A stretch of DNA of 42,576 bases, from contig CAYFMP010000028.1 in NCBI GenBank assembly GCA_964344215.1, positions 1 to 42,576 of the forward strand, given 5' to 3'. The position numbers and the translations under genes are program-made. Below are positions 1 through 8,844 of the stretch, in pieces (within the stretch, counting starts at the first letter, position 1; each line of letters starts with the position of its first letter). The notes under the pieces were generated by a model. That model made no database searches. It had not been told where the DNA came from and worked only from the letters and a program-made list of their open reading frames with translations. Origin of the DNA: CAYFMP01 sp964344215. Its GTDB lineage: Bacteria; Pseudomonadota; Alphaproteobacteria; Rhodospirillales; Casp-alpha2.

Positions 1-86
1 CATAACGGATTATAAGGTCTTGGCGGTACCCCTTCGTGAATCTTTCGGGCTAGGCGGCGGTGCGGCGGCGGCGCGCCGGCGACCTC

Positions 87-872
87 TCATTTCAGCTCGA
101 GGACGGCGATCACGTGGCAGGGGATGTCCTGCATGCGGCGGTGGACCTCGTGGCGGATCGGCACCGCGTGGACGTGACCTTCGAAAAGCTCGACGTATTC
201 CTCGGTCTTCGAGAATACCGGATGGTCGGATTGCGCCGCGGGCGCGGCGGCGTCCGTTGCCGCCTTCGGGGCCGGCCGTTCGCAGCCGATCGCCACGTAG
301 GCGCCGGGGCGGGCGACCCGGATCACCTCGTCGGCGACCTTCCGGCAGTCGTGGCTGTAGCCCAGTACCCAGCCCAGGATGATGACGTCGAAGCTGTCGT
401 CCGCGTAGGGCATGGCGTGCATGTCGCCGAGGTCGACCAGGTCCGAATAGGAGATGAGATCGAGGCCGCGCACGTTCGGCGGTTGAAAACCGGCGGCCAA
501 CAACATCAGCAGTTCGTGTTCGCTGCGCGGGCCGACCGAAAGCACCTTGAGGTCGTTTCGAAGCAGATGGATATAGTGGATGCTCCTGAGAGCGTCGACG
601 ATCAGCCGCGGCCGATGCAGCGCGCCGTGCTTCATCAGCTCTTGGCGGTTGTACTCGATGGTGTCGGCGACGACGGCCGGGTCGATATCCTCAAGCGTCC
701 GGAAATCCTTTTCGTCGATCCTGAGCAGGCGGTTGACGGCGGTGTAGGCCGATACCGTCGGCGATTGCAGCATGTCGACGGGATTGGCCCTGAAATGTTC
801 GGAGATCCACTGCATATCCTCGTCGTTCAGCTCGAGGTCGAAGGCAGCCGCCGTCCGGTCTTGCGCACTCAT
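87..872 (-). CDS. Class I SAM-dependent methyltransferase-like protein
   Basis: This 261-residue protein looks like a class I (Rossmann) methyltransferase of the Methyltransf_11 type. A glycine-containing strand-loop (LSVGPRSEHE, about residues 110-120) takes the place of motif I. It is followed by an acidic strand end (GLDLI) and the DDSFDVIILGWVLGYS segment, which matches motif IV/post-motif. A VARPGAYVAIGCE strand matches the usual 'LKPGG' element. Motif I is not a clean DxGxGxG, so SAM binding is likely but not certain. The N-terminal 90 residues are helical and not recognised. It lies 49 bases downstream of a 2-oxoglutarate dioxygenase-like gene on the same strand, so the two probably form an operon and may modify the same small molecule. 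The substrate is unknown. The ATG at 872 is the only good start in range. Confidence 0.7.
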   Translation of the reverse strand: MSAQDRTAAAFDLELNDEDMQWISEHFRANPVDMLQSPTVSAYTAVNRLLRIDEKDFRTLEDIDPAVVADTIEYNRQELMKHGALHRPRLIVDALRSIHYIHLLRNDLKVLSVGPRSEHELLMLLAAGFQPPNVRGLDLISYSDLVDLGDMHAMPYADDSFDVIILGWVLGYSHDCRKVADEVIRVARPGAYVAIGCERPAPKAATDAAAPAAQSDHPVFSKTEEYVELFEGHVHAVPIRHEVHRRMQDIPCHVIAVLELK

Positions 873-921
873 TCGTCCGTCTCCATTGCGCTTCGCCGGC
901 CTTGCCGACCGGGTCTTGGTT

Positions 922-1926
922 TCACGACGGCTGAAGGTCGCCGTTGCGGTTCCATGCCTCGGGCGCGAAGTTGCGCCGGGTCTCGTCCGGGTTGCTGGGG
1001 TTGAAGAACTGAAACGGGTTGGACCGGAGCGTGCACTTCGAGCCGCTAACGAACATGTACTCGGGTCCGAACTGCTCGATATCGGTCTGCCAGGGATGGA
1101 AACTCGGCAACAGCACCGCGATCAGGTAGTCCCGGAAGCCGGCCAACGGCGCATGGCCGCGATGCAGGACGCGGGACGACGAAAAGGCGACGCCGTCGCC
1201 GGCCGCCAGCCGCGGCCGGTTGACCGTCGCCGTCAATCCGGTGCCGGCGAACACGTCATCGATATCGTTTTTGCGCGCATTCAGGTCCGGGTAGTGGTAG
1301 CCGGCCTCGGCCGCCATTCGGGTCTGCTCCAAATCGAGGAACGAGGTGCCGCCGCTGTCGTCGTCGGCATCGGTCAGGTAGGCCAGGATATGAACCTGCG
1401 CCATCGGCGCGGCGTCGCGGTGCCAGGAAAACGAGACGTGGCCGCGGGCGGTCGGATAGGTACGGACGATCCGCAGGCAATCGACCCGGTAATACGATCC
1501 GAAATAGCGCTCGAGGGCGGCGTTGGCGCGCTCGCCGAGGATCGACGGCAGCGCCGCCGCCGCCCGTCCGATCAGGTCGCCGTCGAAATCAACCACGACC
1601 AACGCGTCGTCGGGCTCTTCGGAGGCCGCCACGGCCGCGTCGTCGCCGTCGCGCCCGGCCGCGATGGCGGCGCCGATGCGGTCCGAAAACTCGGCCGCCT
1701 CGTCGCCTCCCAACAACTCCGGGAAGACGGCGATGCCGCGCGCGGTAAGATCGCCGTCGCCGTCGCTGTCGCCGGCCCGGCTCGACTTCCGTTCGGCGGC
1801 GTAAACGCTGCGGCACAGTTGATGATGGACGGCGTGGCGGCGCCACGGCGGCAATCCGGCCAATGCCGGCTCGCAGTCCGGGTGCGGGGCGATGCGGCCG
1901 TGGTGCTGGATCAGCTGTATTTCCAT
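922..1926 (-). CDS. Fe(II)/2-oxoglutarate dioxygenase-like protein (phytanoyl-CoA dioxygenase type)
   Basis: This 334-residue protein carries the iron-binding facial triad of the double-stranded beta-helix oxygenases. An HxD motif sits in SWHRDAAP (His169, Asp171). A distal His is in SSRVLHRGHAPL (His255 or His258), and Arg265 shortly after could bind 2-oxoglutarate. Between them, LAYLTDADDDSGGTSFLDL is the strand pair typical of PhyH/prolyl-hydroxylase-like enzymes that bring in a peroxide-like Fe(IV)-oxo. The first 60 residues are polar and unassigned. It is the first gene of a probable two-gene operon with the methyltransferase-like gene downstream. The pairing suggests hydroxylation plus methylation of a metabolite, but no substrate can be read from the sequence. 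Confidence 0.72.
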   Translation of the reverse strand: MEIQLIQHHGRIAPHPDCEPALAGLPPWRRHAVHHQLCRSVYAAERKSSRAGDSDGDGDLTARGIAVFPELLGGDEAAEFSDRIGAAIAAGRDGDDAAVAASEEPDDALVVVDFDGDLIGRAAAALPSILGERANAALERYFGSYYRVDCLRIVRTYPTARGHVSFSWHRDAAPMAQVHILAYLTDADDDSGGTSFLDLEQTRMAAEAGYHYPDLNARKNDIDDVFAGTGLTATVNRPRLAAGDGVAFSSSRVLHRGHAPLAGFRDYLIAVLLPSFHPWQTDIEQFGPEYMFVSGSKCTLRSNPFQFFNPSNPDETRRNFAPEAWNRNGDLQPS

Positions 1927-2267
1927 GGATCACGGGCTTTTTTCGGGATGGCGCCGGGTTTGTCGCGACCGGCCGCAAGGTTAGGGCCGTATGATTAAGA
2001 ATTCCATAAGACCGCCGCCGCCGGTCGCGGCGCCCGCCGCGGCCCCCGCAACGGGCGGATCCGGCTCCGCCGCCGAAGACCCGGCGTCCGGTCTTTCGGT
2101 CTTGTCTTTGGCCGATCAATCGTGAGAAACTCCGGCCCGGAAATCTGCGGAATCCCACACCTTCACGCTGCTGAAACCGAGAGCGATCGGCGTGCGGCCA
2201 ATTGGGATTCCGATGTGGGCTCCCACACGGGCTGCCAATGGGCTCCTGAGGAACGGAAGACGAAACC
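1927..2267. other. Intergenic region between divergent genes, with a small palindrome
   Basis: These 341 bases separate the minus-strand dioxygenase gene from the plus-strand RodZ-like gene and must hold both promoters. No protein, RNA gene or clear terminator is visible. The only structure noted is the inverted repeat TGTGGGCTCCCACA at 2214-2227, about 40 bases before the RodZ-like start. It could be an operator or a chance palindrome. Confidence 0.4.
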
Positions 2268-3932
2268 ATGCCTTCTGCCGAAGCGGAAGAACCCGCCGGG
2301 AACGGAAACGGCTACGGCCAGGGCGTCGGCGCCCTGCTGCGCGCTTCGCGTCAACGCGTCGGCCAGGATCTGCACGACGTCGCCGCCATGCTGTGCATCC
2401 GCTATCCGTACCTGGAAGCGATCGAGGAAGGGCGTGTCGAGGAACTGCCGGGACCGACCTATGCAGTCGGCTTCATCCGCGCCTACGCCGATCACCTGGG
2501 GCTCGACAGCGACGAGGTGGTGCGGCGTTTCAAGGTCGAAGCCGAGACCGCCGACTCGGAAAACGACCTGCAGTTCCCGACCCCGGTTCCCGAGACCGGC
2601 ATCCCCGGCGGCGCCGTCGTCTTCGTCGGCCTGGTGGTGGCGGCGCTGGCCTACGGCGGCTGGTACCTGAGCACGTCCGGCGACGGTTCCATCGTCGAGC
2701 TGATATCGCCGTTGCCGGAGCGCTTGCAGGAGATGCTGCCGGAAGACCAGCGAGCGGCGCCGAGCACCGAGCAACAGGCAGCCGGCCCCGCCCTCGAACC
2801 GGCCGCCGAACCGGCCGCCGAACCGATTACGGCGGAACCGCAGCCGGTGACCGAAGAAGCGGCCGTTCCGCCACAGCCGGCAGAAGACTCCTCGTCAAGC
2901 ATGGAAACGCCAGCGGAGACGTCGCCGCAACCGGCCGCGGCGGCCGAACCCGAACAACCGGTCGAAGCCGCCGCTGTCGAAACGGCCTTCGCCGAGCCGG
3001 CTTCCGAAGCGGCTGCCGAAGCGCCGGCCGCGCCGACTTCCGAAGCGGTCGCCAGCGCGCCTGTCGAGCCCGAGGCCAGCGGATCGGCCGAGCCGCCGCC
3101 GGGCACCGAGGCGACGCCGGTTGCCGAAAGCCCGCCGGCGGCGGAGCCGGGGATAACGACGGCCGAGCCGACAGCGGAGCCGCAGCCGACGCCGGAACCG
3201 CAACAGGCGGCCGAGCCCACACCCGAACCGGCGGCGCAGCCGGAGCCTCTGGCCGCCGCGTCGGCCGATGCTTCGCAGCAGGCCGCGGCGCCGGCTTCCG
3301 AACCGCAACGGACGGTCGAGCCGCAACCCGATGCCCCGCCTCTTTCACCGAAACCGCAACAGACGGCCGAACCGACGCCCGAGCCAGAGGCCGAGCCGCA
3401 GCCGGTGGAAACGGCGGCGCTTGCGGAACCGGCTCCCGAACCGGTTTCCGAGCCGACGCCGACCCCCGAACAGGCGGTCGAAGCCGCCGCCGGAACCGCT
3501 CCGCAGGCCGAGCATGTAGAGGCCGAGGCGGCCGCTGCCTCTTCCGTGGCACCGCAAGCGGCGACGCCGCCGAGCCAGCCGGCGGTCGAGCAAGCCGCCG
3601 CAGTCGCCGAACCAGCCGCCGCCGAACCAGCCGCCGCCGAACCGCCGCCGGCCGCCGCCGCCCGCATCGTCGTCCGCGCCAAATCCAACAGCTGGATCCA
3701 GGTCCGCGACGACATCGGCAACGAGATGCTGGTGACGCGCCTGCTCAGGACCGGCGACACCTATGAGGTGCCGAACCAGCCGGGCTTGCGGCTGTTGACC
3801 GGCAACGCCGGCGCTCTCGAAATTCTCGTCGACGGCACGGCGGTACCGCCGATCGGCGGCGAAGGCACGGTGCGCCGGGGCGTTTCCCTCGACGCCGACA
3901 AGCTCAAGGCCGGCACGGCGGTATCGGATTAG
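2268..3932 (+). CDS. rodZ: RodZ-like HTH/DUF4115 membrane protein with very long Pro-Ala-Glu linker
   Basis: The 554-residue protein has the order seen in RodZ. A cytoplasmic HTH_25 helix-turn-helix covers about residues 20-95 (start GALLRASRQRVGQDL, then IEEGRVEELPGPTYAVGFIR). One membrane helix follows at about 110-133 (GGAVVFVGLVVAALAYGGWY). A periplasmic Pro/Ala/Glu linker of roughly 300 residues comes next, then a C-terminal DUF4115 beta-domain at about 465-550 (IVVRAKSNSWIQVRDD). RodZ links MreB filaments to the cell-wall machinery and sets rod shape. The gene sits just before ispG, the usual place for this family in Alphaproteobacteria. The linker is longer than in familiar RodZ proteins and its codons form imperfect GCC/GAA/CCG repeats. 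The symbol is by architecture; some alphaproteobacterial members are annotated only as HTH proteins. Confidence 0.82.
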   Translation: MPSAEAEEPAGNGNGYGQGVGALLRASRQRVGQDLHDVAAMLCIRYPYLEAIEEGRVEELPGPTYAVGFIRAYADHLGLDSDEVVRRFKVEAETADSENDLQFPTPVPETGIPGGAVVFVGLVVAALAYGGWYLSTSGDGSIVELISPLPERLQEMLPEDQRAAPSTEQQAAGPALEPAAEPAAEPITAEPQPVTEEAAVPPQPAEDSSSSMETPAETSPQPAAAAEPEQPVEAAAVETAFAEPASEAAAEAPAAPTSEAVASAPVEPEASGSAEPPPGTEATPVAESPPAAEPGITTAEPTAEPQPTPEPQQAAEPTPEPAAQPEPLAAASADASQQAAAPASEPQRTVEPQPDAPPLSPKPQQTAEPTPEPEAEPQPVETAALAEPAPEPVSEPTPTPEQAVEAAAGTAPQAEHVEAEAAAASSVAPQAATPPSQPAVEQAAAVAEPAAAEPAAAEPPPAAAARIVVRAKSNSWIQVRDDIGNEMLVTRLLRTGDTYEVPNQPGLRLLTGNAGALEILVDGTAVPPIGGEGTVRRGVSLDADKLKAGTAVSD

Positions 3933-3940
3933 GTGACGAG

Positions 3941-5215
3941 GTGAGTGGTACTTTGCCCAGCATCGGACGGCGGACCAGCGTGGCGGTCGCGATCGGCGGC
4001 GTCACCGTCGGCGGCGGTGCCCCCATCGTCGTCCAGTCGATGACCAATACGGATACCGCCGACGTCGAGGCCACTGCCGATCAGGTGGCGGCGCTGGCCG
4101 AGGCCGGATCGGAGCTGGTCCGCGTCACCGTCGACCGCGCCGAGGCCGCCGCCGCCGTGCCGCGCATCCGCGAGGCGCTGGACAGAAAAGGGATCGGCGT
4201 GCCGTTGATCGGCGATTTCCATTACATCGGCCACAAGCTGTTGGCCGAGTACCCGGACTGCGCCGAAGCGCTCGCCAAGTATCGCATCAATCCCGGCAAC
4301 GTCGGCCGCCGTGAAAAACGGGACACTCAATTCGCGACGATGATCGAAAAAGCGCTCGAATTCGAAAAACCCGTTCGCATCGGAGTCAATTGGGGAAGCC
4401 TCGACCAGGACCTGTTGGCCGCCATGATGGACGACAACGCCAAGCGCGAAACGCCCCGAGAGGCGAGCGAGGTCATGCACCGGGCCCTTATCGAATCGGC
4501 CGTTCAGAGCGCCGAGCGGGCCGAGCAGTTGGGGCTCGGGCGCGACCGCATCGTGTTGTCGTGCAAGGTCAGCGAGGTGCAGAGCCTGATCGACGTCTAC
4601 GGTGGCCTGGCGGCGCGCGGCGACTATGCGCTACATCTGGGCCTGACCGAGGCCGGCATGGGCTCGAAGGGCATCGTCGCCTCGACCGCCGCCTTGGCCG
4701 TGCTGTTGCAGCGCGGCATCGGCGACACCATCCGCGTCTCGCTGACGCCGGAGCCCGGCGGCGATCGTACCCGCGAGGTGGTCGTCGCCCAGGAGATCCT
4801 GCAATGCATGGGCCTGCGCTCTTTCGCGCCGCTGGTCACGGCGTGCCCGGGCTGCGGGCGCACCACCTCGACCGTGTTTCAGGAACTGGCCGAGACCATC
4901 CAGGCCTTCGTGCGTCGGCGCATGCCGGAATGGCGCAAGACCTACGTCGGCGTCGAGGACATGAGCCTGGCGGTGATGGGCTGTATCGTCAACGGTCCCG
5001 GCGAGAGCAAGCAGGCCGATATCGGCATCAGCCTGCCCGGCACCGGCGAACAGCCGGCGGCGCCCGTGTTCATCGACGGCGAGAAGAAAACCACCCTGCG
5101 CGGTCCGAGCATTGCCGAGGAATTCCAGCAGATCGTCGAGGACTACGTGGCCAGCCGCTACCCTCGCCGCGACGGTGGAGACGGCGGCGCCGAACCGTCG
5201 GCCGCCGCCCAGTAA
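3941..5215 (+). CDS. ispG: 4-hydroxy-3-methylbut-2-en-1-yl diphosphate synthase (flavodoxin)
   Basis: IspG (GcpE) converts methylerythritol cyclodiphosphate to HMBPP in the MEP isoprenoid pathway, using a [4Fe-4S] cluster. At 424 residues the length is normal for alphaproteobacteria. The TIM-barrel begins with PIVVQSMTNTDTADVEAT and contains the KYRINPGNVG segment. The cluster ligands are seen in ACPGCGRTTS (Cys302, Cys305) and MGCIVNGPGE (Cys348, Glu355). Translation starts at a GTG only 8 bases after the RodZ-like stop, suggesting coupling, and hisS follows after 15 bases. Gene order and all key residues agree, so the call is firm. Confidence 0.96.
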   Translation: MSGTLPSIGRRTSVAVAIGGVTVGGGAPIVVQSMTNTDTADVEATADQVAALAEAGSELVRVTVDRAEAAAAVPRIREALDRKGIGVPLIGDFHYIGHKLLAEYPDCAEALAKYRINPGNVGRREKRDTQFATMIEKALEFEKPVRIGVNWGSLDQDLLAAMMDDNAKRETPREASEVMHRALIESAVQSAERAEQLGLGRDRIVLSCKVSEVQSLIDVYGGLAARGDYALHLGLTEAGMGSKGIVASTAALAVLLQRGIGDTIRVSLTPEPGGDRTREVVVAQEILQCMGLRSFAPLVTACPGCGRTTSTVFQELAETIQAFVRRRMPEWRKTYVGVEDMSLAVMGCIVNGPGESKQADIGISLPGTGEQPAAPVFIDGEKKTTLRGPSIAEEFQQIVEDYVASRYPRRDGGDGGAEPSAAAQ

Positions 5216-5230
5216 CGGACCACCCCGGTC

Positions 5231-6475
5231 ATGGCCAAGCTCCAGCCCATCCGCGGCACCCGCGACATTCTCGCCGACGAACACCGCCGCCACCGCCTGG
5301 TCGGCGAGACCGCCTTCGGGATCGCGGCGCGTTACGGCTATCAGGAAATCTCGACGCCGATGTTCGAGGCCACCGAGGTGTTCGCCCGCACCCTCGGCGA
5401 GACTTCCGACATCGTCGCCAAGGAGATGTACACTTTCGACGATCGCAATGGCGAGTCGATCACGCTGCGTCCCGAATATACGGCCGGCGTCGTTCGCGCT
5501 TTCATGTCGGGCGGCCTCGCCCAAAGCCTGCCGCTGAAAGTGTTCTGCCGCGGCGCCATGTTCCGATACGAACGACCGCAGAAGGGCCGGCAACGCCAAT
5601 TCCATCAGATCGACGTCGAAATCCTCGGCGTCGCCGAGCCGCTGGCCGACATCGAGGTCATCGCCTTGGGTGCCGATATCCTGGAAGCCCTGGGCGTGAA
5701 CGAAAAGGTCGTGCTGGAGCTCAACACCCTAGGCGATACCGAGAGCCGTGCCGCCTACCGGGAAGAGCTGGTCGCCTATCTCAACGATCACATCGATGGA
5801 CTGTCGGACGACAGCCGCACCCGGCTTGGACGCAACCCACTGCGCATCCTCGATTCGAAGGACGAGGGCGACAAGAAGATCGTGGCCGGCGCGCCGCTAC
5901 TGGCCGACAGCCTGAATGCCGCTTCCGAGGACTTCTTCGAAGCCGTCAAGGCCGGGCTCGATGCCATCGGCGTTGCCTATAAACTCAACGCCAAGCTGGT
6001 CCGCGGCCTCGACTATTACTGCCACACCGCCTTCGAGTTCGTCACCGACACTCTGGGCGCGCAAGGCGCCGTCATCGCCGGCGGCCGCTACGACGGCCTG
6101 GTCGAGACGATGGGCGGCCCGCCGACGCCGGGCATCGGCTGGGCCGGCGGCGTCGAGCGCCTGGCGATGATGATCGGCGACCCGCCGCCGGCCCCGCGAC
6201 CGATCGCCATGGTGCCGGTCGGCGACGAAGCCGGTAGGGAGGCGCTGCGCCTGACCCAGGCCCTGCGCCGGGCCGGTTTCACGGTCGAACTGGGCTACTC
6301 GGGCAACCTCAAGAAGCGCATGAACCGGGCCAACAAAACGGGTGCCGTGGCCGCCGTCCTGATCGGCGAGGACGAACTGACTCGCGGCGTGGCGACGGTC
6401 AAGGATATGGAGTCGGGCGAGCAGGCCGAAGCACCGTTGGCTTCCCTCGAGGAACACCTCGCCCGCTACCGTTAG
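5231..6475 (+). CDS. hisS: Histidine-tRNA ligase
   Basis: HisRS charges tRNA-His. The 414-residue class II synthetase has its motif 1 region near the N-terminus after IRGTRDI, and the substrate-pocket segment LRPEYTAGVVRAF. Motif 2 is FRYERPQKGRQRQFHQ. The histidine-specific segment LVRGLDYYCHTAFEF and motif 3 near GIGWAGGVERLAM follow. A C-terminal anticodon-binding domain begins at about residue 320 (PIAMVPVGDEAGREAL). It lies between ispG (15-base gap) and hemA (9-base gap), so it is probably cotranscribed with them. No missing residue or frameshift was seen. Confidence 0.97.
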   Translation: MAKLQPIRGTRDILADEHRRHRLVGETAFGIAARYGYQEISTPMFEATEVFARTLGETSDIVAKEMYTFDDRNGESITLRPEYTAGVVRAFMSGGLAQSLPLKVFCRGAMFRYERPQKGRQRQFHQIDVEILGVAEPLADIEVIALGADILEALGVNEKVVLELNTLGDTESRAAYREELVAYLNDHIDGLSDDSRTRLGRNPLRILDSKDEGDKKIVAGAPLLADSLNAASEDFFEAVKAGLDAIGVAYKLNAKLVRGLDYYCHTAFEFVTDTLGAQGAVIAGGRYDGLVETMGGPPTPGIGWAGGVERLAMMIGDPPPAPRPIAMVPVGDEAGREALRLTQALRRAGFTVELGYSGNLKKRMNRANKTGAVAAVLIGEDELTRGVATVKDMESGEQAEAPLASLEEHLARYR

Positions 6476-6484
6476 CGATCGGCC

Positions 6485-7774
6485 ATGACAGAAGACGCAA
6501 CCCCCCGCCGCCGGCCGCTGGTCGTCGGCGCCAATCACCGCTCAAGCTCGCTGGGCTTGCGCGACCGCTTGTTCGTCGAGGAGGCCGATGTTCCGGCCTT
6601 TCTCGGACGCCTGCGCGAGGCCGGGGTCGACGAGGCGGTGGTGCTGTCGACCTGCGATCGGGTCGAGGTCCAGGCCCTGCATGCCGACCCGGCCGCCGCC
6701 GCCGCTGCAATCTGCGTGGCGCTTGCCGAGCATGGCCAGGTCGCTGCCGGCGATCTCGACGGCCAGACCTATACGATCGCCGACGACGCCGCCGTCCGCC
6801 ATATCTTCTCGGTAACGGCGGCGCTCGACAGCCAGGTGATCGGCGAATCGGAAGTGCTGGGCCAGGTCAAGGCCGGCCATCGATTGGCCCGCGAGGCCGG
6901 GATGACCGACGGCGGACTGGAGTCGATCCTGCAGGCCGCCTACGGCTCGGCCAAACGGGTCCGGACCGAGACCGATATCGGCAAGCGTCCGGTCACCATC
7001 GCCGCCGCCGCGGTCGAGGTGGCGCGCGGCCTGCACGGCGATCTGCGACGGGCGTCCGGGCTGCTGCTCGGCGCCGGCGAGATGGGCGAAATGATCGCCG
7101 TGCAGCTGCTGGAGGCCGGTTTGGGCCATCTCACGGTTACCCATCCGGTGCCGAGCCGGGCCCAATCCATCGCCCGCGGCCTCGACTGCCACCGGGCCGA
7201 ATTCGAGGACTTCGAGGATCTCCTGGGGGGTGGCGACATCGTCGTCTGCGCGCTCGGCCGCCGCCAACACGCCGTCGTTCCCGACATCGTCAAGACCGCC
7301 TTGAAACGGCGCCGCCGCAAACCGATGTTCTTCATCGACGTCGCCGTTCCCGGCGATGTCGAGTCCGCCGTCAACGATCTCGACGGTGCCTTCTTGTTCG
7401 ACTTCGACGACCTCGAACGGGTAGCCTTGGAGGGCCGGGCCAGCCGCCAGCAAGAGGCCGACAAGGCGCGCAGCATCGTCGAGGCGGAAGTCGAGGTGTT
7501 CCTGCGCGACCGCGCCGAGCGCGCCGCCGTTCCCGCCGTCAGCCAGTTGCGCGCCCATGTCGAGGCGATCCGCGACGAGGTGCTGGCCGAGGCCGGCGAC
7601 GACGCCGAGAAAGCGACCCGGCTACTGGTCAGCCGCCTGTTGCACGCTCCCTCTTCCGAACTGCGCAACGCCGCTGCGACCGAGGCCGACGACCTGGAGA
7701 CGGCCGAGAACGTGGTGCGCCGGCTGTTCGGCCTCGACCGCGAAGCCACCAAGGGCGAGGACGAGCCGCAATGA
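6485..7774 (+). CDS. hemA: Glutamyl-tRNA reductase
   Basis: This enzyme reduces glutamyl-tRNA to glutamate-1-semialdehyde, the first step of the C5 route to 5-aminolevulinate, haem and other tetrapyrroles. The 429-residue protein has the catalytic cysteine in LSTCDRVEV (Cys57), the GESEVLGQVK motif, and an NADPH-binding fold starting at LLLGAGEMGEMIA. A helical dimerisation domain follows FFIDVAVPGDVE. The stop codon overlaps the prfA start (ATGA), so the two are translationally coupled. The hemA-prfA-prmC order is the classical gammaproteobacterial one, whereas most alphaproteobacteria make aminolevulinate with ALA synthase. The family call is secure; the unusual part is the taxonomic setting. 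Confidence 0.96.
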   Translation: MTEDATPRRRPLVVGANHRSSSLGLRDRLFVEEADVPAFLGRLREAGVDEAVVLSTCDRVEVQALHADPAAAAAAICVALAEHGQVAAGDLDGQTYTIADDAAVRHIFSVTAALDSQVIGESEVLGQVKAGHRLAREAGMTDGGLESILQAAYGSAKRVRTETDIGKRPVTIAAAAVEVARGLHGDLRRASGLLLGAGEMGEMIAVQLLEAGLGHLTVTHPVPSRAQSIARGLDCHRAEFEDFEDLLGGGDIVVCALGRRQHAVVPDIVKTALKRRRRKPMFFIDVAVPGDVESAVNDLDGAFLFDFDDLERVALEGRASRQQEADKARSIVEAEVEVFLRDRAERAAVPAVSQLRAHVEAIRDEVLAEAGDDAEKATRLLVSRLLHAPSSELRNAAATEADDLETAENVVRRLFGLDREATKGEDEPQ

Positions 7775-8844
7775 GCCTCGACGACAATCTGGACCGGGTT
7801 CTGGCCCGCTACGAGGAACTGACCGTCCTGATGTCGGCGTCGGAGGCGCCGCCGCCGGACATGTTCGCGGCGATGTCGAAGGAATACGCCGAACTGACGC
7901 CGGTGGTCGAGGCCATCACCCGGCTGCGCGACGCCCAATCCGAGATCGGTGACCTGGCGGCGATGATCGCCGATCCGGATACCGACTCCGACATGCGCGA
8001 GCTGGCCGAGGCCGAGTTCGCCGAGATCAAGGACAGGCTGCCCGATTTGGAAAAGGAGGTGCATGTCCTGTTGTTGCCGAAGGACGAGGCCGACGCCAAG
8101 AACGCCATCCTCGAGGTCAGAGCCGGCACCGGCGGCGACGAGGCCGGGCTGTTCGCCGCCGACCTGTTCCGCATGTACCAGCGCTACGCCGAGCAGCGCG
8201 GCTGGAAGTTCGAGCCCATCAACATCAGCGACACCGGTATCGGCGGCTACAAGGAGGCGGTAGCCTCGGTGACCGGCAAGGACGTGTTCGCCAGGCTCAA
8301 GTTCGAATCCGGCGTGCACCGCGTGCAGCGCGTGCCGGTCACCGAATCGGGAGGACGAATCCACACCTCGGCGGCCACCGTCGCCGTCATGCCGGAAGCC
8401 GAGGAGGTCGACGTCAGCATCGACGAAAAGGACCTCAAGATCGACGTCTTCCGCGCCAGCGGTCCCGGCGGTCAGTCTGTCAACACAACCGATTCGGCGG
8501 TCCGCGTCACGCATCTGCCGAGCGGCATCGTGGTTTCCCAACAGGACGAGAAATCGCAGCACAAGAACAAAGCGAAGGCCATGCGGGTACTGCGCTCCAG
8601 GCTCTATGAAGCCGAGCGCCAGGCCCGCGATGCCGAGCGCGCCCAGGCCCGCAAGGACCAGGTCGGTTCCGGCGACCGCTCCGAGCGCATTCGCACCTAC
8701 AACTTCCCGGAGCGCCGGGTCACCGACCACCGCATCAACCTCACTCTGCACCAGTTGGACAAGATGTTGGACGGCGACCTCGACGACATGGTCGACGCGC
8801 TTGTCACCGAGGACCAGGCACGTCGCCTGGCCGAACTGGCGTGA
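7771..8844 (+). CDS. prfA: Peptide chain release factor 1
   Basis: RF1 recognises UAA and UAG in the ribosomal A site and triggers peptide release. The protein has 357 residues. The N-terminal coiled coil is followed by the anticodon-like tripeptide PVT (residues 189-191, in RVQRVPVTESGGRIH). The universal GGQ motif (233-235, in SGPGGQSVNTTDS) contacts the peptidyl-transferase centre. The PxT tripeptide rather than SPF identifies RF1, not RF2. The start overlaps the hemA stop and the stop overlaps the prmC GTG start. PrmC methylates the Gln of this same GGQ, so the coupling is functionally sensible. Confidence 0.97.
   Translation: MSLDDNLDRVLARYEELTVLMSASEAPPPDMFAAMSKEYAELTPVVEAITRLRDAQSEIGDLAAMIADPDTDSDMRELAEAEFAEIKDRLPDLEKEVHVLLLPKDEADAKNAILEVRAGTGGDEAGLFAADLFRMYQRYAEQRGWKFEPINISDTGIGGYKEAVASVTGKDVFARLKFESGVHRVQRVPVTESGGRIHTSAATVAVMPEAEEVDVSIDEKDLKIDVFRASGPGGQSVNTTDSAVRVTHLPSGIVVSQQDEKSQHKNKAKAMRVLRSRLYEAERQARDAERAQARKDQVGSGDRSERIRTYNFPERRVTDHRINLTLHQLDKMLDGDLDDMVDALVTEDQARRLAELA

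Noticed and set aside
2651..3760. Minus-strand Ala/Gly/Ser-rich frame
   Set aside because: It mirrors the repetitive Pro/Ala/Glu linker of the RodZ-like gene and has no domain.
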